Below are positions 8,292 through 16,900 of a stretch of 64,000 nt of DNA, piece after piece (the stretch's first letter is position 1; the number at the start of each line of letters is the position of its first letter). The DNA lies in assembly GCF_015709515.1 (NCBI RefSeq), contig NZ_JADNQZ010000049.1, positions 1 to 64,000 of the forward strand, in the 5' to 3' direction. Made by a program: the position numbers and the translations under genes. The notes beneath the pieces were generated by a model. It was not told the DNA's origin. It saw only the letters and a program-made list of their open reading frames with translations, and made no database searches. This DNA is from Methylocystis sp. H62 (lineage in GTDB: Bacteria; Pseudomonadota; Alphaproteobacteria; Rhizobiales; Beijerinckiaceae).

Positions 8292-10523
8292 TCAGCGCCT
8301 CTTGCGCTTGACACCCGCGCGGCGAGCTACTTCCACACCGCGGTCATCGAATTGATCGGCAGCGAATACCTCGGGCGCAAACGCAATGCCGGCCATCTCG
8401 GCGATCGCCGATAAGGGGCGCATGCTCGGAAGGAAATTTTCTGGCACAGCAAATTCGCTCGTGTCGACATCTGAGAGGTCCTGCTCCAGGACGAAGCCGT
8501 AGGCGCCGATTCCCTCTTCCGTGCGGGCGATGATGACTTTCCAGAATTTGACGGGAATTTGCACGACCGCCCGAGTCTTGCCGCCAAAGCGGCCGAGGAA
8601 GCGCGGATCGTCATGCGCCAGCACGGGACCGGCTAAGATAGTGAGCCGCTCGCTTGCCGCCTGTGAAAAGACCGAGTTCTCGAGGTCGCCCCAATTGTCT
8701 TTGCCATTGGCCGAGCGGTTGAACCCAGCGACCTGAGGCGAGCAGTTCGTGACATGATAGGTATCGCCATTGGCGCGCACGACGTCTTCGTAAGTCTGCC
8801 CCCATGTGACGTCCTCGCGGCGCACGATATGGCCCTTGTCGAAGCTGCCGTCGTCATTCGTATAGAAGATGTCGGGCAGCTGCAGTTGAGCGCCGATGCG
8901 GTTGTCGGCGAACCAGCGCTCCTGATCGTTGGGGCCGAGACCGGTGAGCGCTTTGCGCGAGTAGTTCTTCGCCGGATCAGGTTTCTTGAGCTTGGACTCG
9001 GTGGTCAAGTTGGACGCCGCGACGATGGCAAGGTGACGGGCGGCGTGCAGTTTGATCGAGAAATTCTGATAATCGAGGCTGTCGCCGCTTGGCGTCTTCA
9101 CGAGGACGCTTTTATCGGCCGGCTCCGGCATTGGCACGTTTACGCCGAGGAAGTGGGGATCGTAGCCCTTTCGAGACCCGTAGTTCACGTCATGCTGCGG
9201 CTCGACCATTTTTTCTACAAGATCTTCGCCTGCGGCTTGGGCGGCTTCATGCATAGTCGCCGCGAGGTGAGTCGTGTCCCCGAGTCTGATCGTAATGTGT
9301 AGCGGCACAGTTAGGTGAACGGCGCCGTCGATGACGCGTGGCTGCGCCGCTTGCGGCTGAGCCGCCGCTGTCTGAACGGCGGGCTTTGGCGCAGAAGTCG
9401 CTGGCATCGCGTCTCGCTTCTCGTTGGTCGGATTGGCGCGCTCTTCGGCGTCGGATCCCGTCCACCAACTCTGCCAGGGCGTTTGGCTCATGGCTGGGCC
9501 CGCGCCATCGAACAGCACGCCCGCGTCGCGCACGCGTCCGTCTTTCGCCAGTTCGCACATTGGCGCCGCATAATTGCCGATGAGATAGCGGCCCGCGAAA
9601 TGCAGCCCGACTATGGCCCCATCCTTAACGTCGATAACCGCCGAACCCGAATTGCCGCCAAGAGTCGAGCAATCATGTCCGACGGAGCTGACGATCTTCT
9701 TGAAGCTCGAGACGTCCTCGCGACCGCCAAGTCGGCCGGGCTGCAATTGCTTGACGTAGAAAACACCCTTGAAAACGAGCTGCTGGTCGCCGGCGTCATT
9801 GCGCCGGTCGCTCGCGGGATAGCCGATCGCGACAACCTCGCGGTCCAGATAATCCGCCGCGTCTTTCGGCGAAAGAAGAAGAGGCGCCGCATCGGCGGGG
9901 AGCCCTTCAACTTCAAGCACCGCCATATCCCAATAGGGATGAATGAGCTTGACGGACGCGACGCGCAGCATGACGCCTTGGCCGCGATCCGGTGAAAAGG
10001 CAAGATTGAAGCCCGGCGTGACGCCATCGATGAAACTGACGCGTTTATCGCCGAGCCCGCTGGCGAAAAGTTCGGCGACGTGCCGGTTTGTCATGAGACG
10101 ATTTTGTCCCACGACGAAGCCGGTGCCGCCATATGGGGCGTCGATCCCTTTCACCTCAATCCGACCGATGGATTTTTGCCAGCTCCAAATCCGGCTTCGC
10201 GTTTCCGGCGTCGCGAGATGCGCCCAGACTGGATGGCTAATGGTGAAATCAGCGCTTTCGAGCGGAATCGCCGGGCGCTCCTTGGCGTTAATGATAGCCT
10301 CCAAGCCGGCGATCTCCGCCGCCGTCAACGTCTTGCCGCTCGCGACGCTTTCCAGCCCGGTATTCGCGGCGTTCATCAGCTTCTCCGGCGCGCCTCCGGG
10401 GAGTTCAAGGCCGGCTGAAGCGGGCATGCCTTCGGTGATGGGTTCGGAGAGTTTGAGCTCCTCGATCGATCGCTTGCCGATGACCCGTTTGACGTACTGG
10501 GCGACGCGTTCCTCTCTTGTCAT
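8292..10523 (-). CDS. Trypsin-like protease fused to NUC-type DNA/RNA endonuclease
   Basis: The protein has 743 residues. The ATG at 10523 follows GGAGG by six bases and is preferred over an upstream in-frame start. Residues about 115-340 form a serine protease with His148 (TNRHV), Asp199 (PYWDMAVL) and Ser292 (GGNSGSAV). A Pro/Ala-rich linker follows (about 375-400). The C-terminal third is a DNA/RNA non-specific endonuclease: FDKGHIVRR has the catalytic histidine (His565) of the DRGH motif, and NCSPQ, FNRS and WGDLE supply the metal-site region. It has no signal peptide. It is the first gene of a four-gene operon. Nuclease release by proteolysis is inference. Confidence 0.85.
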   Translation of the reverse strand: MTREERVAQYVKRVIGKRSIEELKLSEPITEGMPASAGLELPGGAPEKLMNAANTGLESVASGKTLTAAEIAGLEAIINAKERPAIPLESADFTISHPVWAHLATPETRSRIWSWQKSIGRIEVKGIDAPYGGTGFVVGQNRLMTNRHVAELFASGLGDKRVSFIDGVTPGFNLAFSPDRGQGVMLRVASVKLIHPYWDMAVLEVEGLPADAAPLLLSPKDAADYLDREVVAIGYPASDRRNDAGDQQLVFKGVFYVKQLQPGRLGGREDVSSFKKIVSSVGHDCSTLGGNSGSAVIDVKDGAIVGLHFAGRYLIGNYAAPMCELAKDGRVRDAGVLFDGAGPAMSQTPWQSWWTGSDAEERANPTNEKRDAMPATSAPKPAVQTAAAQPQAAQPRVIDGAVHLTVPLHITIRLGDTTHLAATMHEAAQAAGEDLVEKMVEPQHDVNYGSRKGYDPHFLGVNVPMPEPADKSVLVKTPSGDSLDYQNFSIKLHAARHLAIVAASNLTTESKLKKPDPAKNYSRKALTGLGPNDQERWFADNRIGAQLQLPDIFYTNDDGSFDKGHIVRREDVTWGQTYEDVVRANGDTYHVTNCSPQVAGFNRSANGKDNWGDLENSVFSQAASERLTILAGPVLAHDDPRFLGRFGGKTRAVVQIPVKFWKVIIARTEEGIGAYGFVLEQDLSDVDTSEFAVPENFLPSMRPLSAIAEMAGIAFAPEVFAADQFDDRGVEVARRAGVKRKRR

Positions 10524-10873
10524 GGCAATCCTCCGCTTTCGTGACGGCAATAGACGGATCTGACGCAAGCGCCGAGGCTTTTAAATTGGCCTAGGTTCCG
10601 TGCCTCCTTGCGACAGGATGCAAACAGCACTTCAATAGTTGACGCAGGGCGTTCGAAGCCGGTCCGGTCGGTCGGACGTGAGTCCGTCTGAATGAGTCGC
10701 GGTGAAGGCCCTGTAAAAAGGGTTGACCCGCGTCCTGAACTGCTCTCGGAGCCTGCGCGCAGCTGGCGATCAATCGAAAAACATATCCGAAAGTAGTGAC
10801 CTCAAACACTCAACAACTCTCGGCTTTTCATTTTGTTAGTTTGCCACAATTTTTCCGTGCCGCAAGAAATTCC
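10524..10873. other. Intergenic stretch upstream of the trypsin/nuclease operon
   Basis: These 350 bases should hold the operon's promoter. No convincing -35/-10 pair, operator palindrome or gene could be picked out. The stretch around 10820-10860 is AT-richer than its surroundings. Confidence 0.4.
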
Positions 10874-11575
10874 ATATGGGCTTCGGACTCATAACCAGCA
10901 GCTGACGGAGGCGGCAAGGCATACGGCGGCGAGGAAGTTCGCGGCGAGCCGATCGTATCTTGTTGCGATTCGACGAAAGTTCAGTCGGCCGAACAGGCTC
11001 TCAATGGCGTTGCGATTGCGGTAGAGAAACGGCGAGAAGCAAATTTTCCAACGCCGGTTCGCCTTTGGCGGAATGTTCGGCATTGCGCCTGTTTCCTTGA
11101 CCTGGCGGCGGATCGCTCGCTGTTTTAACCCTTGTCGGTGTGCAGGATCGATGACGGCGGCAGTTGCTCCAGCGAGACGCGCCAGCCGTGCAGTCGGCGA
11201 CGTGTCCGCCGGTCAGTAAGAATGCGATCGGACGGCAAGGGCGTCGGTCAGCGCATGGATTTTTGTGGTGCGTCCGCCACATGATCAACCGATCGCCTGA
11301 TGGCGCTCCCCCTTTACCGCCAGACGCGCAGCGATGTGCCTTCACGGCGGAACTATCGATCAGAACCTGCGCGGGCGGGTCGCCCGTCCACGCGAGGGCA
11401 TGAAAGATTTCGACCCAGACGCCTTTCGCCGACCCGCGGACGAAACGATTGTAGAGCGTCTTGCGTGGGGCATGACGTCCGGCGCAACGGCCTCCAATGG
11501 AAGGACGCGCCGAAAGGCGACGGGCCGCACAAGACGCTTTACAAAGCGGGCAGACCTGCAAACAGTCTTCAGGGG
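10874..11575 (-). pseudogene. IS5-family transposase remnant, frameshifted and partly folded back
   Basis: Minus-strand pieces read KTLYNRFVRGSAKGVWVEIF, QVLIDSSAVKAHRCASGGKG, PIAFLLTGGHVADC, and in another frame NIPPKANRRWKICFSPFLYR with RRIATRYDRLAANFLAAVCL. Together they give most of an IS5-type DDE transposase. The N-terminal part (RRNGLQWKDAPKGDGPHKTL) lies on the plus strand at about 11480-11535 instead, so the 5' end has been inverted. Several frameshifts make it non-functional. Confidence 0.75.
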
Positions 11576-11640
11576 GGGGGATCAAGACGGCGGTGGAGAC
11601 GATCTTCGTCGGAAAGGACCGGCAATATAATCGCTGCTTC
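11576..11640 (+). pseudogene. Short IstA fragment (IS21 family)
   Basis: The frame encodes [18 protein letters not shown]. This is the same IstA segment found at about 2238-2290 and in the intact copy on the minus strand near 32130. It is preceded by a run of G at 11570-11578 and followed directly by a different gene's tail. Confidence 0.65.
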
Positions 11641-12121
11641 CAGTTGTTCCTGGAGCGAGAACTGAATGTCGACGACAATGCAGTTGTGTACTGGGATCAC
11701 GGGCAGTGGAGAGGCCGCTGACTTTATTGTTCTAAAGCCTGCCGCTGATGACGGCGTGAACGTCACTTTATACCATTGCAAGGCCGCTGGCGGCGCGCAG
11801 CCCGGCAACCGTGTCGACCACGTCTATGAAGTCTGCGCACAAGCCATAAAGTCAATTATTTGGTGTGATCTTCCGCGGCTTGTTGATCGTTTAATAGACC
11901 GTATGCAGCGCAGGAAAGGTGTCGGCAAGCTGGTGCGCGGCGACGTAGCCGCCATTCGTGCATTAGCATCGCGCAGGCCTGTTAGGTTTGGAGTGATCGT
12001 GGTTCAGCCCGGTGTGACCAAAAGTGGTTTGGGGCCGCGGCTGGCGGAAGTTTTGGTGGCGGCGAACTCTCACTTAGTCCGTGCCGGACACGACGAGCTT
12101 GAAGTTTCGGGGAGTATCTGA
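11641..12121 (+). pseudogene. C-terminal fragment of a PD-(D/E)XK nuclease-helicase-like protein
   Basis: The segment ELNVDDNAVVYWDHG in one frame continues after a one-base slip near 11706 as SGEAADFIVLKP, then VTLYHCKAAGG and RVDHVYEVCAQAIKS. The pattern GE-x-AD followed by an HCK motif and a YEVC-x-QA-x-KS block is familiar from the nuclease-like tails of large DEAD/DEAH helicases in restriction or defence loci. The helicase part is gone. The family assignment is from memory of the motif and should be checked. Confidence 0.5.
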
Positions 12122-12256
12122 TCAACCGCCGTTTATATGGCGCGCGTCAGGCCGTAGTTATGGAAGCATACATCATTGCTCACAATTATGTGCGCAATAA
12201 CCAGGCGATTGCAATAGATCTGGCCGCAGAATGCTCGTTAGCGCGCGGGGAGCAGG

Positions 12257-13513
12257 ATGAAGAATATCATTGTCTGTTGTGACGGCACGGGAAACGAAAT
12301 CAGCGAGAACATTTCGAATGTGCTGAAGCTCTATCGCGTCGTCCGCAAGACGGGCAAAACCGATCCGCAGCAAAGGGTTTTTTACGATCCCGGTGTCGGC
12401 ACGCTCGCGCGCCCAAATCCCTGGACAAAGCTCAAGCAGGATACGGTCACCTTACTAGGTCTCGCGACCGGTTATGGTCTGGATGACAACGTCCTCAAGG
12501 CTTACACCTTCCTGATCAATCACTACGAAGAAGGCGACGACATCTTCCTGTTCGGGTTTAGTCGCGGTGCCTATACGGTGCGCGTCCTGGCAGGGCTTAT
12601 CCACAAGGTCGGCTTGCTCGCGCCGGAACAATGTAATCTCGCCGATGCCGCGCTCACTGCCTACAAGCAGACAAGTTCAACGCAAAAAAAACCAGACGAC
12701 AAACCTGCGGACGCGGAAAACGAGCGGCAAGCGCCACCATCGACGCGAGATGATCCGGCCTCACAATTCGCGCGCATCGTTTCGACGCGCTGGCCTACAA
12801 TCAAATTTCTCGGCGTTTGGGACACCGTCGCTAGTGTCATCGTGCCACGTCCTGACCGTTTCTACGCTTTCAGTCTCCAAAAACTGGAGTTCACGCAGGT
12901 CAATCCGAGTGTGAAGGTGTTTCGCCATGCCATCGCCATTGACGAGCAGCGCAGGATGTTCCGCCTTGCGCCGTGGCAGGAGTTCCAGACATTCATGCAC
13001 AATCGCTTCAGCGCAACGAATAATGCCGAGCCGCAGGACGCGCTTCAAGTTTGGTTCGCGGGCGTACATGCCGATATCGGCGGAGGTTACGCTGAAAAAG
13101 AAAGCGGTCTTTCGAAGTTTCCGTTACTTTGGATGATCGAGGAGGCGGTCAAATATGGCCTTTCGGTTAGCCGGCAGACCGTCAATCAGTTGGCCTGGGG
13201 TATTCAACGCAAAGGAAGTCCGTTCATCTATGTGGCACCCGACATCATGCGTGATCCACATCAATCGATGACGACGGCTTGGCGCAGTCTGGAATGGATA
13301 CCGAAAGCAGACAAATACAAGGAATGGAAGGATCGCCGGTCGTGGCTTCGCCACTACATTCCGAAAGCGGAGCCGCGTCTAATCCCTCATAACGCCTACA
13401 TTCACGAGTCCGTCCTCAACCGGATGAAGGCGGTGTCAGGCTATCAACCGATCAACCTTCCATCGAGCTATCAGGTGATCCCGCTGCTTTCCGGTCCAGA
13501 TGCACCGCGTTGA
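12257..13513 (+). CDS. DUF2235 alpha/beta-hydrolase (Tle1-like lipase family)
   Basis: The protein has 418 residues, with GGAG shortly before the ATG. It begins with the family's NIIVCCDGTGNE block, followed by YDPGVGT and the nucleophile elbow GFSRGAYTVR (Ser102). A conserved WDTVAS block and an ADIGGGY motif lie further on. DUF2235 proteins include phospholipase effectors of type VI secretion, but many are stand-alone cytoplasmic hydrolases of unknown substrate. No VgrG, PAAR or immunity gene is adjacent, so secretion is not supported. It appears intact and sits among decayed mobile DNA. Confidence 0.85.
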   Translation: MKNIIVCCDGTGNEISENISNVLKLYRVVRKTGKTDPQQRVFYDPGVGTLARPNPWTKLKQDTVTLLGLATGYGLDDNVLKAYTFLINHYEEGDDIFLFGFSRGAYTVRVLAGLIHKVGLLAPEQCNLADAALTAYKQTSSTQKKPDDKPADAENERQAPPSTRDDPASQFARIVSTRWPTIKFLGVWDTVASVIVPRPDRFYAFSLQKLEFTQVNPSVKVFRHAIAIDEQRRMFRLAPWQEFQTFMHNRFSATNNAEPQDALQVWFAGVHADIGGGYAEKESGLSKFPLLWMIEEAVKYGLSVSRQTVNQLAWGIQRKGSPFIYVAPDIMRDPHQSMTTAWRSLEWIPKADKYKEWKDRRSWLRHYIPKAEPRLIPHNAYIHESVLNRMKAVSGYQPINLPSSYQVIPLLSGPDAPR

Positions 13514-14118
13514 GTCTCTGACGATCGAGCAATGCCATCACGAAGAAATGTCAGTCGGCCGGCATAGTTCTTTGGCCATTTCGGGAAGCTCCTCGATCGT
13601 CTTATGACGTTCGTTCTAACCAATCGTCTTGTGAAGTTTCTAACATCCGAGCGCCAGAAGTTAATCACGTCGAACTAAGTATCTGAGGTCGATCCAAGTA
13701 ATTCTGGATTTCGAGATCGCGTCGACGCACACAGGCGCCTGTGAGCGCATCTGTTCTCGGTCGCTTGATCCTGTGACGTCATAACCCACGATTCCCGCGC
13801 AACCTTCCCAAACGATTTTAGCCCGGCCGTAGAGCATTTTGTTTGTAAGCGGCACGAGGACTGGTCCCGCGGCCGGTCGGCCCCCATCGGGTGATCCAGC
13901 AGCGGAACAGTCCTGCCGAGCGTTACCGCGTCTCGGCCGAAAACGAGGGATATTTGTCCTTGCGACGGATAGGAGCGCGAGCGAAGATCGCGAATGGATA
14001 CGCAGTTAGAGACCGGCTTGCGCAAGTCCTCAAATTAGTGAAACAAGCCGAAGAGTTCCCTTGAGCCGCTTCGATTGCGAATTCGTCCGACCGATGTCGA
14101 ACACTGGGAGACAGGCCG
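13514..14118. other. Gene-poor stretch, nothing recognised
   Basis: About 600 bases between the DUF2235 gene and a tiny ORF. Both strands have only short open frames, none with a good ribosome-binding site or recognisable motif. It is probably eroded mobile DNA. Confidence 0.4.
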
Positions 14119-14328
14119 ATGACGAACTACTCAGACTTATTAACGCAGCTGCAGTCGCTGATTGGCGATGATGCGAACGACAATAACTTATATCGACAAG
14201 CATCGAACGCCATTGAATGCCTCTTGGCGCAACAGGAAGGGCTTCAAATTGAATTGCCGCTGCCTGAAGAGCCGACAGATCATGAGGCGGAGGGCGCAAT
14301 GCTCTATGTGATGTCGCGAGGCAAATGA
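14119..14328 (+). CDS. Small hypothetical protein
   Basis: A 69-residue acidic, helical ORF (NYSDLLTQLQSLIGDDAND) with GGGAG about eight bases before the ATG. No family is recognised. It has no membrane segment or cysteine pattern. It is surrounded by non-coding and mobile DNA, so it could be a genuine small protein or a chance frame. Confidence 0.35.
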   Translation: MTNYSDLLTQLQSLIGDDANDNNLYRQASNAIECLLAQQEGLQIELPLPEEPTDHEAEGAMLYVMSRGK

Positions 14329-14456
14329 CCTAACCAAAGCCTTTTGCAAATGTCGGCAGTGCGGGCTGCAGCGCTCCGCGTAAAGCTTGAGGGCGGATGA
14401 TTTAGGATCCACAGCGCGCGAGCGCTTGCCAAGCCCCTTTATCGCATGGGGGAAAA

Positions 14457-14605
14457 ATGAGAATTTTGACTGATTGCTCGTTTCTTTCCAAGAACCAGAT
14501 AGAGAAAATTGAAGAGAAATACTGCGCGAGATATGTCTTCGAAACGCAACTCAAGCTAAGGAGTGATGAGTGGAGTGATTTCTCATCAGCTGTATTTTTG
14601 GCATC
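14457..14605 (+). pseudogene. N-terminal fragment of an unknown gene cut by an IS6 element
   Basis: The ATG at 14457 follows a GGGGG-type ribosome site. The frame encodes MRILTDCSFLSKNQIEKIEE and continues about 50 residues in low-GC codons unlike its neighbours. The putative left repeat of the IS6 element begins at about 14606, after which the frame is IS sequence. No family is recognised. Confidence 0.35.
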
Positions 14606-15362
14606 GTCACATTGGCGGCTTGCCAGCTTTGACCTCTGCCTCTTATCCTGAACGATGACTGAAATCAGCTACAGCGGCTATCGCTTTCCACCCGTAATCA
14701 TTCAACAGGCCATCTGGCTGTATGTCCGCTTCGCGTTGAGCTTTCGCGACGTCGAAGATCTCTTGGCTGAGCGCGGGATCACCGTATCCTATGAAACTGT
14801 GAGACGATGGGTCAATCATTTTGGACCCAGGATCGCGGCTGCGCTGCGCAAGCGCCGGCCGAAACGCACATGACATGGCATCTCGATGAAGTCTATCTCA
14901 AGATCGATGGACGTCTGGTCTATCTATGGCGGGCCGTCGATGGCGAGGGCGAGGTTCTGGACGTCCTGGTCCAGACCAAGCGGAATAAGGCCGCAGCGCT
15001 GAAATTGATGCGCAAGCTCTTGAAGAAATATGGCTTTCTGCCAGAGAACTTGATCACGGACGATCTGCGATCCTACCAAGCAGCGGCGCGTGATCTTGGG
15101 ATCGCGCATAAGCATCGCACTGGCCGATGGCGAAACAACAGGGCGGAGAATTCGCATCAACCGACCCGACGACGAGAACGCAAGATGCAAGGTTTCAGGA
15201 GCGTTGGATCAGCGCAAAGATTTCTCTCCTTTCATGCAGCGGCCCACAACACTTTCAACGTTCAACGTCATCTCGTTTCAGCAAAAACGCACCGAGCTTT
15301 TCGAACCTCGGCCATGTACACATGGCGTTCGGTCACTGCTGCAGCATGAGCGCCATTGTCAC
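14606..15362 (+). mobile_element. IS6-family element, inactivated
   Basis: One transposase gene nearly fills the element. Possible terminal repeats are GTCACATTGGCG at 14606-14617 and, at the right end, the complement of 15351-15362 (GTGACAATGGCG), 10 of 12 matching. The exact boundaries are tentative because no target duplication was identified. Confidence 0.45.
14655..15349 (+). pseudogene. IS6-family transposase with a frameshift
   Basis: The first part (GYRFPPVIIQQAIWLYVRFA through RRWVNHFGP) carries the helix-turn-helix. A frame break at about 14866-14873 follows RRPKRT. The second frame gives TWHLDEVYLKIDG, the DDE-domain LITDDLRSY motif and RAENSHQPTRRRERKMQGF. IS6 transposases are normally a single frame, so the one-base shift should inactivate it. 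Confidence 0.85.
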
Positions 15363-15586
15363 CACGATCATTCGCGTCGATCGTTCGACAACGTGACAAA
15401 GCCTACGGAATATATGACCCGATATATGCCCGACGGGCGCATCGCCTTGACCGATTCCGCTCAAGGCGTACCCTGACCAATAGTTCCCCATGACCCCGAG
15501 AGCTGATCCGCGCGGGCGGGCGGCGAGGCCGTGCGTCCCTCGCCGCCTGCCCACGCAGGACATCGCCACCGCTCGAAGGAGTTTCC

Positions 15587-15850
15587 ATGGCGGAGAAAGA
15601 GCAACCCAAGCAGCCGACGCATCGCGCCTATTCGGTCATCCGTCGCGAGGGCCAGGACGACTTTTGGCGGAACGTCGGACTCGTGTTCCCGCACAAGGAC
15701 GGCGGCGGCTTCAACATCATGCTGCAAGCCTTCCCGCTCGACGGCAAGAGCGTTTGCCGGGAGATCGCCGACGACGAGCGCGACGAAGCGCCGGCCCAAC
15801 AGCGGCAACGCTCGATGAACGGATGCGCGCAAGGATCGCATCGCCGTTGA
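15587..15850 (+). CDS. Conserved hypothetical protein of integrative elements
   Basis: An 87-residue protein with AAGGAG six bases before the ATG. It contains HRAYSVIRREGQDDFWRNVG and FNIMLQAFPLDGK, a compact globular region of the kind often seen next to transfer or recombination genes in alphaproteobacterial islands. Its function is unknown. A terminator follows, so it ends its own transcript. Confidence 0.65.
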   Translation: MAEKEQPKQPTHRAYSVIRREGQDDFWRNVGLVFPHKDGGGFNIMLQAFPLDGKSVCREIADDERDEAPAQQRQRSMNGCAQGSHRR

Positions 15851-15872
15851 ACATGGCGACCCATCAAACTCA

Positions 15873-15900
15873 AAGAGCCGCTTCCGGGCGGCTCTTCTGT
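15873..15900 (+). terminator. Rho-independent terminator
   Basis: A perfect nine-base stem AAGAGCCGC / GCGGCTCTT with a six-base loop is followed by a short T-rich tail. It lies 22 bases after the preceding gene. Confidence 0.75.
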
Positions 15901-16228
15901 TTCGCGGCTTCGATTTTGCTGCCTATTTGCTACCTAGAAAGAAAATCGTCGGCGTCGGACTTTTCATAAACTTTTGATTTAATTGGTGAGCGCACAAGGG
16001 CTCGAACCTTGGACCCGCTTATGAGTCAGGGGTTCCTGGGCCTCCGGCCCACCCACGACAAAGTCCGAAAGGACTGGACTTCGTGGGGTAACAGAGCATT
16101 GCTGTGTGTCACGGCGCCTCCGGATCCTCGCAATCTCGCCGAGGCCACTCCTCCACCCCGCTGGCTGTACGCCGACTGCGGGGTTTGGTCAGTGGCAGCG
16201 CAAGCTGTCGTGACCAAAGGAGGACGAA
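15901..16228. other. Intergenic stretch before the recombinase module
   Basis: This stretch contains a tRNA-like 3' fragment (15984-16030) and a GC-rich leader with several small inverted repeats, for example CCCCG and CGGGG around 16157-16184. No gene was found. The promoter of the DUF3489-DUF2924-recombinase operon should lie here. Confidence 0.45.
15984..16030 (-). pseudogene. 3' half of a tRNA gene, most like tRNA-Lys
   Basis: On the minus strand CTGACTCATAA is followed by GCGGGTCC, a perfect five-pair T-arm (CAAGG TTCGAGC CCTTG), seven acceptor bases and CCA. The wording is close to alphaproteobacterial tRNA-Lys but the anticodon stem lacks three bases. No 5' half is present. Such fragments are typical attachment-site scars of integrative elements. 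Confidence 0.5.
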
Positions 16229-16900
16229 GTGCATAAATTGACCGACGGCCAACGCGTCGTGCTTTCGCGCGCCGCTCAGCGCGATGACGGCACCGCGAAT
16301 CCTGCTGAAATTTTGAAAAGCGCCGCGGCGACCAAGGTCGTCAAATCGCTGATCGCGCGCAAGCTGATGCGCGAGGTAAGGGCGAAGGCTGACATGCCGG
16401 TGTGGCGCCGCGATGCGCAAGGGCGACCGTTCAGTCTGGTGATTTTGAGCGCCGGACGCAAAGCCATCGGCGTTGTTGACCAGGTCGTCGAGAGCGCGAC
16501 TCGAGAACATGTCAGAGCATCTTCGAACGCAGGTTCCCCCAGTCGTCGGAGCGAAAGGAACGGCCGAAAAGGGCTTCCGACTCCTCCAGATTTCGAACAA
16601 CCTCATGCTCCGGTCGTTTCAGCGGCTCACCGCGTGCGCGCGGGCACGAAGAAGGCTCTCTTGATCGAGCAGCTGAGCGGATCGGCGGGGGCTTCGATCG
16701 ATGCGCTGATGGGGGCGACCGGATGGCTCCCGCATACGACCCGCGCGGCGCTCAGCGGATTGCGCCACGCGGGCTTTTCTATCGAGCGGTTCAGAAGAGA
16801 CGATGGCGTCTCAGCCTATCGCTTGCATGGCGGTCCAGTGTCACTGAAAAGCGTCAATCCAATATCAGATCGGCATAATGTCGCGACTGCTCGGGCATGA
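16229..16900 (+). CDS. DUF3489-domain protein of a serine-recombinase module
   Basis: The protein has 223 residues. The GTG start at 16229 is set by AGGAGG six bases upstream. The N-terminal 80 residues look like a small winged-helix unit (GQRVVLSRAAQRDDG). The C-terminal 60 (ALLIEQLSGSAGASIDALM, TGWLPHTTRAALSGLR) match DUF3489, a helix-turn-helix-like domain. Its stop overlaps the next start (ATGA). The three genes always travel together in this kind of element. DNA binding or regulation of excision is inference. Confidence 0.75.
   Translation: MHKLTDGQRVVLSRAAQRDDGTANPAEILKSAAATKVVKSLIARKLMREVRAKADMPVWRRDAQGRPFSLVILSAGRKAIGVVDQVVESATREHVRASSNAGSPSRRSERNGRKGLPTPPDFEQPHAPVVSAAHRVRAGTKKALLIEQLSGSAGASIDALMGATGWLPHTTRAALSGLRHAGFSIERFRRDDGVSAYRLHGGPVSLKSVNPISDRHNVATARA

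Noticed and set aside
14866-14873. Programmed frameshift in the IS6 transposase.
   Set aside because: IS6 transposases are made from one frame and no slippery sequence is present, so a disabling mutation is simpler.
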